Shown piece by piece: positions 28,882 through 32,217 of a stretch of DNA of 32,217 nucleotides. Numbering within the stretch: the first letter of the stretch is position 1; each line of letters starts with the position of its first letter. The stretch spans positions 1 to 32,217 of the forward strand of contig CADDYW010000043.1 in assembly GCA_902810745.1 (NCBI GenBank). Direction: 5' to 3'. The notes under the pieces were generated by a model. The model saw nothing but the letters and a program-made list of their open reading frames with translations. It was not told the origin of the DNA and made no database searches. This DNA is from Chloroflexota bacterium. Its GTDB lineage: Bacteria; Chloroflexota; UBA6077; FW602-bin22; CADDYW01. The position numbers and the translations under genes were made by a program.

Positions 28882-29105
28882 TCACGGCCGGGTAGGGATT
28901 CGGTAGCTTCGGATGCAGTACAGCAGATAGGGCTCGTAGTCGGTCCAGAGGCTCGTCGCCGCGAACGCGCTCATAAAGTGGATGTAGGTACCAGATTGCA
29001 ATGCCTCCAGCCAGGCAAGGTGTTGCAAGCTGGCACTATAGCACAAAGCGATGGGGCATGCAAGAGGGTATCTGTCGGGTATCAGGAGTAGGGGAAAGCT
29101 TCAGG
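28882..29105 (-). other. Possible gene remnant in a gene-poor stretch
   Basis: In the 289-nt gap after the Cys-rich gene, one minus-strand frame stays open for about 74 codons to a TGA at 28882. It reads protein-like near its end (HLAWLEALQSGTYIHFMS, then LWTDYEPYLLYCIRSYRIP). No plausible start or family was found. It may be the C-terminal scrap of a lost gene. Confidence 0.2.
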
Positions 29106-29148
29106 CGATGGGGTGCCCGGCCGATAGTCTCGGCAATCGCTCGGCGCT

Positions 29149-29724
29149 CTACTGGCTGCTGGAATCCTCGTCGTCCCAGACTTCCACGAGGGGAATGGCG
29201 AGGTCGGTCAGTGGAGGGGCCGATACGGTGGCATTCTCGTGCGCTATGGCAACCTGACGATAGGCGCCGGACTCCAAGGCGTAGGCGATGAACTCGCGGC
29301 GGTCGGGGTCGAGCAGCCAGTAGTGCGGTACGCCGTGGCGCGCGTAGAGCTGCCGCTTGACCTGACGGTCGGCTTGTGGGGTCGACGGCGACAGGACCTC
29401 GACGACGAGATCCGGTACGCCGCGAATATAGGCAGGGAGAACGATGCTTCGTCGCTCACGTGATACGAAGACCAGGTCGGGCTCGACGACGGTGATGTCG
29501 CTGAGCAGTACATCGTAGGGAGCGATGAAAACGCGGCCCAGACGATTCCGACGAACGTGGGCATTCAGGATCGTAGCGAGATTCGTCACGATTGTCTGGT
29601 GGGCGGTGTTTGGCGCGGCGGTCACCTGGAGCTCTCCCTCGAAAAGCTCGTAGCGATTGCGATCGGTTGGAAGCTGGGCGATGTCGTTGTAGGTGAGAAT
29701 CACGCGCTCGGGTTGCGACGCCAC
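29149..29724 (-). CDS. Uma2 family (DUF820) PD-(D/E)XK-fold protein, copy 1
   Basis: This 191-residue protein starts at GTG 29724 with GGGAGGGAG upstream; a longer frame lacks a better site. The DUF820/Uma2 restriction-endonuclease-like core is complete: YELFEGELQVTAAPN (about 24-38), VVEPDLVFVS (about 77-86), VPDLVVEVLSPSTPQADRQV (about 98-117), and KRQLYARHGVPHYWLLDP. The Asp/Glu/Lys residues expected of a PD-(D/E)XK nuclease are present. Uma2 genes occur in many paralogous copies in Chloroflexota and Cyanobacteria. Their real function is unknown, and nuclease activity is presumed from the fold. It is about two-thirds identical by eye to the copy at 31114-31680. Confidence 0.88.
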   Translation of the reverse strand: MASQPERVILTYNDIAQLPTDRNRYELFEGELQVTAAPNTAHQTIVTNLATILNAHVRRNRLGRVFIAPYDVLLSDITVVEPDLVFVSRERRSIVLPAYIRGVPDLVVEVLSPSTPQADRQVKRQLYARHGVPHYWLLDPDRREFIAYALESGAYRQVAIAHENATVSAPPLTDLAIPLVEVWDDEDSSSQ

Positions 29725-29865
29725 GATCTCCCTCCCGGGGATTCGTTCGAAACCGTCGCCCCCCATTGTACGATAGATCTGCCCGATCTGCATCCGCGTC
29801 GTGTCTCGGAGATCACGTGGCGACCGGGACGGCCAGGAGGCGATGGGCGGCCTTCGGGAGGACGA

Positions 29866-30987
29866 TCAGTGCGGGAACCGCAGCGGGCTGAAGGGCTCCG
29901 GCGGAATCGGCGCAGCTTCCCCGAAGATCAGCGCGGCGAGCAGCGCAATCGTGCCGGGGAGCGGGCCGATACCGGACGGGCCGTGGCCGGTGACGAAGAA
30001 CAGCCCGTCGACTGCGCCCGGACCGATGATCGGGATTCCGTCAGGGGACACCGGGCGAAAGCCGGTCCAGATCTGGTTGATCGGGCAGTCGCGCAGGGCA
30101 GGAATGATCCCGATCGCCGAGCTGAGTAGCCAGGCGATGCCTCCGGCGGTCGGGGTCGCGTCCCAGCCGGCGAACTCGCGGGTCGCGCCGACGACAATCC
30201 GACCATCGGCACGCGGGACGAGATAGGGATCGTCTGGGGTGAGGATCGTGTTCTGAAGGCGAACCGGTCCGCGATCGAGCGCGAGGATCTGACCGCGCTG
30301 GGGAACGACCGGGGCGACCGGGCGGCAACCTTCGATGGATCGCGACCACGCCCCGGCCGCGACGACGGCGAGATTCGCCGAGAGCGAGTCGCCAACCAGC
30401 TCGACGCCCGCGACGCGATCGCCCGCGACGACGATCCGTCGGACCTCGGCGCCGGTGCGAATCTCGACGCCAGCATGTCGCGCCGCGATCTCGAGAGCCC
30501 GGCAGAGACGCCGGTTCTCGACGTTTCCGCCCGGCTTCCAGCAGGCCGCGACGACAGACGGGCCGAGCGACGGCTCGGCATCGCGCAGCTCCGACCCGCG
30601 CAGGAGCGTCCCTCTTTCGATCAAGCCCAGTCGGATCACGCGGTCGAGATCGCGCGCCTGATCGTCGTCGAAAGCCGGGATGAGACAGCCAGTTTCGCGG
30701 TACTCCGGATCAAGGCCGGCCTCGGCGCGGATCTCCTCGGCGAAGGCAGGCCAGAGCTGGCGGCTGAGGCGCTCCAGGCGATAGCCGGGCTCGTCGCCGT
30801 GGCCGACCGGCGCGGTGACGATGCCCGCCGAGGCCCAGGACGCGGCCCGACCGGGCTGGCCCCGCTCGAGCAGGACGACCGACAGACCGCGCCGGCGGAG
30901 CTCGCGCGCGGTCGCGAGCCCCATGACACCACCGCCGACGACTGCCGCGTCGTACTGCCGTGTGCGGCCAGCGTTGCCTTCTCTCAT
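29866..30987 (-). CDS. thiO: Glycine oxidase-like FAD-dependent oxidoreductase (ThiO family)
   Basis: This 373-residue DAO-family flavoenzyme has the N-terminal dinucleotide motif AAVVGGGVMGLATARELRRRG. It also has the ThiO-like signature ASWASAGIVTAP, the FAD-binding VGATREFAGWD, and C-terminal WTGFRPVSPDGIPIIGPG with FFVTGHGPSGIG. Glycine oxidase ThiO oxidises glycine to the imine used for the thiazole of thiamine. No other thi gene is nearby, so sarcosine- or amino-acid-oxidase activity is also possible. The ATG at 30987 is used, though a TTG six nt upstream is equally possible. Neither has a good ribosome site, and the leader is AT-rich (ATACTTAATTTAGG), so a leaderless transcript is conceivable. 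Paralogous Uma2 genes flank it on both sides. Confidence 0.8.
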   Translation of the reverse strand: MREGNAGRTRQYDAAVVGGGVMGLATARELRRRGLSVVLLERGQPGRAASWASAGIVTAPVGHGDEPGYRLERLSRQLWPAFAEEIRAEAGLDPEYRETGCLIPAFDDDQARDLDRVIRLGLIERGTLLRGSELRDAEPSLGPSVVAACWKPGGNVENRRLCRALEIAARHAGVEIRTGAEVRRIVVAGDRVAGVELVGDSLSANLAVVAAGAWSRSIEGCRPVAPVVPQRGQILALDRGPVRLQNTILTPDDPYLVPRADGRIVVGATREFAGWDATPTAGGIAWLLSSAIGIIPALRDCPINQIWTGFRPVSPDGIPIIGPGAVDGLFFVTGHGPSGIGPLPGTIALLAALIFGEAAPIPPEPFSPLRFPH

Positions 30988-31030
30988 TGTCAAAGCCTAA
31001 ATTAAGTATCAGAGAGTTTTTGATGGCTTT

Positions 31031-31076
31031 GGGGGACACCCCCATCCCCCGCCAGGAAGGGCAGAGCCCTTCCTGG
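31031..31076. repeat. Tandem GC-rich hairpins between Uma2 copy 2 and the thiO-like gene
   Basis: GGGGGACACCCCC (31031-31043) and a perfect 11-bp stem CCAGGAAGGGC/GCCCTTCCTGG with an AGA loop (31052-31076) lie side by side. They are 38 nt past the Uma2 stop on the minus strand. They could act as a transcription-end hairpin, but no T-run follows. The layout resembles dispersed Chloroflexota intergenic repeats. Confidence 0.5.
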
Positions 31077-31113
31077 ACCTTCCCGATCGGGTAAGGTACT
31101 TTCTGCGACTTAC

Positions 31114-31680
31114 TTAGATGTCCTCCCAGTTCCAGACCTCGGCGAGCGAGATCGCCAGATCCGGAAACGGCGGTGCACTGACCATCTCGTCGTCGTGGGC
31201 GGTCACCACCGCGCGATAGGCGCCATCCTCCAGGACGTCAGCCACGAACTCGCGGCGATCGACGTCGAGGCGCCAGTAATTCAAAACGCCGTGGCGAGCG
31301 TAGAGCTGGCGCTTGACCTGACGGTCGACGTGCGCGGTGGAGGCGGAGCTAAGCTCCACCACGAGGTCGGGGGCCCCGCGAATGTAACCGGGCAGAATGA
31401 TGCGTCGCCGCTCGCGCGAGACGAACAGTAGGTCGGGCTGGACGACGGAGATATCGCTCAGGAGGACGTCGAAGGGAGCGGTGAACACGAAGCCGAGCCG
31501 GTGGCGACGGACGTGGCTGGTCAGAAGAAACGCGAGATTGTTGACAGCGCCCTGGTGGGCAGCGTTTGGCGCGGCGGTCACCTGGAGCTCTCCCTCGAAC
31601 AGCTCGTAGCGGTTGCGATCGTTCGGGATCTCGATCAGGTCCTGGTAGGTCAGGATGACTCGTTCTGGTTGGGATGCCAT
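31114..31680 (-). CDS. Uma2 family (DUF820) PD-(D/E)XK-fold protein, copy 2
   Basis: This 188-residue paralog of the 29149-29724 gene shares the start MASQPERVILTY, the core YELFEGELQVTAAPN and VVQPDLLFVSRERR, and the segment DRQVKRQLYARHGVLNYWRL. One difference is notable: LSPSTPQAD in copy 1 is LSSASTAHVD here, just after the catalytic Glu (PDLVVELSS). The D/E/K set itself appears intact. The start is ATG 31680 with GAGGTGG 7 nt upstream, and a TATAAT lies 53 nt upstream. Function is presumed nuclease-like only from the fold. The two copies and the gene between them may have arisen by local duplication. Confidence 0.88.
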   Translation of the reverse strand: MASQPERVILTYQDLIEIPNDRNRYELFEGELQVTAAPNAAHQGAVNNLAFLLTSHVRRHRLGFVFTAPFDVLLSDISVVQPDLLFVSRERRRIILPGYIRGAPDLVVELSSASTAHVDRQVKRQLYARHGVLNYWRLDVDRREFVADVLEDGAYRAVVTAHDDEMVSAPPFPDLAISLAEVWNWEDI

Positions 31681-31732
31681 CGTCGAACCACCTCGGCGGG
31701 TCTTCCGCCCCGCGGCGTGCTCGGTCGCGACG

Positions 31733-31738
31733 ATTATA
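31733..31738 (-). promoter_or_regulatory. Putative -10 element for Uma2 copy 2
   Basis: Minus-strand TATAAT within GTGCTATAATCG, 53 nt before the ATG. The best -35 candidate, CAGGCA, lies 16 nt upstream and is weak. Confidence 0.4.
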
Positions 31739-31898
31739 GCACGGAGGAGCAGCCTGCCTGCCCGGACAGGACGTCGTGCACGGCGCGCACGCCGAGCGAG
31801 AATCGCTCGGCGTGGCGACCGTCCGGGGTGCCGCCGCGTCTTCGATCTCCCCGCGGCGGCCAGTAAGGGGTCGCCGGCGGAGATTCTGGCGGGGACGA

Positions 31899-31927
31899 TT
31901 GACAAGCGCGCGATGGACAGATACTAT
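31899..31927 (+). promoter_or_regulatory. Consensus-like sigma70 promoter for the ABC permease gene
   Basis: A perfect TTGACA (31899-31904), a 17-nt spacer and TACTAT (31922-31927) point to the gene beginning at 32010. The gap 31681-32009 otherwise contains only this and the divergent -10 at 31733. Confidence 0.65.
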
Positions 31928-32009
31928 CGCTCGTGTATTTATCCCGATTCGGCAACGCGAATCCCCGTGTCGGCTCGAGTGTCCGGCCGGACGCGGGGGG
32001 AGAGAGTCG

Positions 32010-32217
32010 ATGAGCTCGATCGCACTCCCTCGATCCCAACCGGCCTTGCGGATCGATCTGACGGGCATCCTCGTCAAGGTGGCCGGCAATTTCTACGTCG
32101 GCCGCGTGTTCAAGGCGCTGGTGACCGTGTATCTGGTGGCCACGATCAGCTTCTTCGTCGTCCACATGATGCCGGGCAGCCCGGTCGACGTGTACATCTA
32201 CACCTTGATGAGTCAGT
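32010..32217 (+). CDS. Opp/Dpp-type ABC transporter permease, N-terminal fragment (cut by window edge)
   Basis: From ATG 32010 (GGGGGGAGAG upstream) 69 codons are visible. A 30-residue cytoplasmic lead is followed by the first transmembrane helix (FKALVTVYLVATISFFVVHM). Then comes MPGSPVDVYIY, the PGxPv motif that follows the first helix in DppB/OppB-type inner-membrane permeases. These form the channel for peptide, nickel or oligosaccharide uptake with a second permease, ATPases and a binding protein, presumably encoded to the right. The lead before the helix is longer than usual. The call rests on a short piece, but the motif is characteristic. Confidence 0.75.
   Translation, partial: MSSIALPRSQPALRIDLTGILVKVAGNFYVGRVFKALVTVYLVATISFFVVHMMPGSPVDVYIYTLMSQ

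Overview
The window is 32.2 kb of GC-rich bacterial chromosome with frequent GTG/TTG starts and good Shine-Dalgarno sites. I saw no rRNA, tRNA, CRISPR array, transposase or phage gene. Several traits together suggest a Chloroflexota genome, perhaps a Thermomicrobia-like lineage: lipoproteins with long Pro/Thr/Ser linkers, paired Uma2-family genes, F420-type oxidoreductases, and dispersed repeats of the CCCTCTCCC/GGGAGAGGG and AGETPALPG types. This placement is an inference, because no marker gene is present. Most genes are single metabolic or accessory genes with no shared pathway, and remnants of decayed genes lie between them.

Layout, 1-9.3 kb. On the minus strand are a DUF309 gene (cut by the left edge), a lipoprotein with a chagasin/I42-like domain, and an unusual O6-alkylguanine methyltransferase with an Ada-type zinc domain at its C-terminus. 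The methyltransferase lies directly downstream of an ECF sigma factor gene. Then come purB with a small upstream ORF, a plus-strand methyltransferase, a truncated GNAT gene overlapping a FlK-like thioesterase, a frameshifted Kelch remnant, a MetE-core methyltransferase and a crotonase-fold enzyme that lacks one catalytic Glu.

Layout, 9.3-20.7 kb. A gene graveyard (truncated alcohol dehydrogenase; ABC-F ATPase lacking its first half and carrying an in-frame TGA) is followed by an enolase-superfamily gene whose leader holds two strong inverted repeats, and by a CoA ligase. Next are a secreted class-A-beta-lactamase-like serine hydrolase, a WYL regulator divergent from a luciferase-like (LLM) oxidoreductase with palindromes between them, a deazaflavin-type nitroreductase, a second lipoprotein, and a membrane protein translationally coupled to a DAO-family FAD oxidase.

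Layout, 20.8-27.0 kb. A clear sigma70-type promoter drives a tight four-gene operon: a 963-residue GMC oxidoreductase with an N-terminal multi-helix membrane domain, two small membrane proteins, and a family 1 glycoside hydrolase. The hydrolase carries an in-frame insertion of about 260 residues that reads as a circularly permuted type-3 solute-binding protein. This is the most remarkable object in the window. It could be a ligand-gated glycosidase paired with a membrane-bound sugar or alcohol oxidase.

Layout, 27.0-32.2 kb. A repeat-filled convergent intergenic region is followed by a creatininase-family amidohydrolase, a small Cys/His-cluster protein, two paralogous Uma2 genes flanking a ThiO-like glycine oxidase, and the start of an Opp/Dpp-type ABC permease behind a consensus promoter at the right edge.
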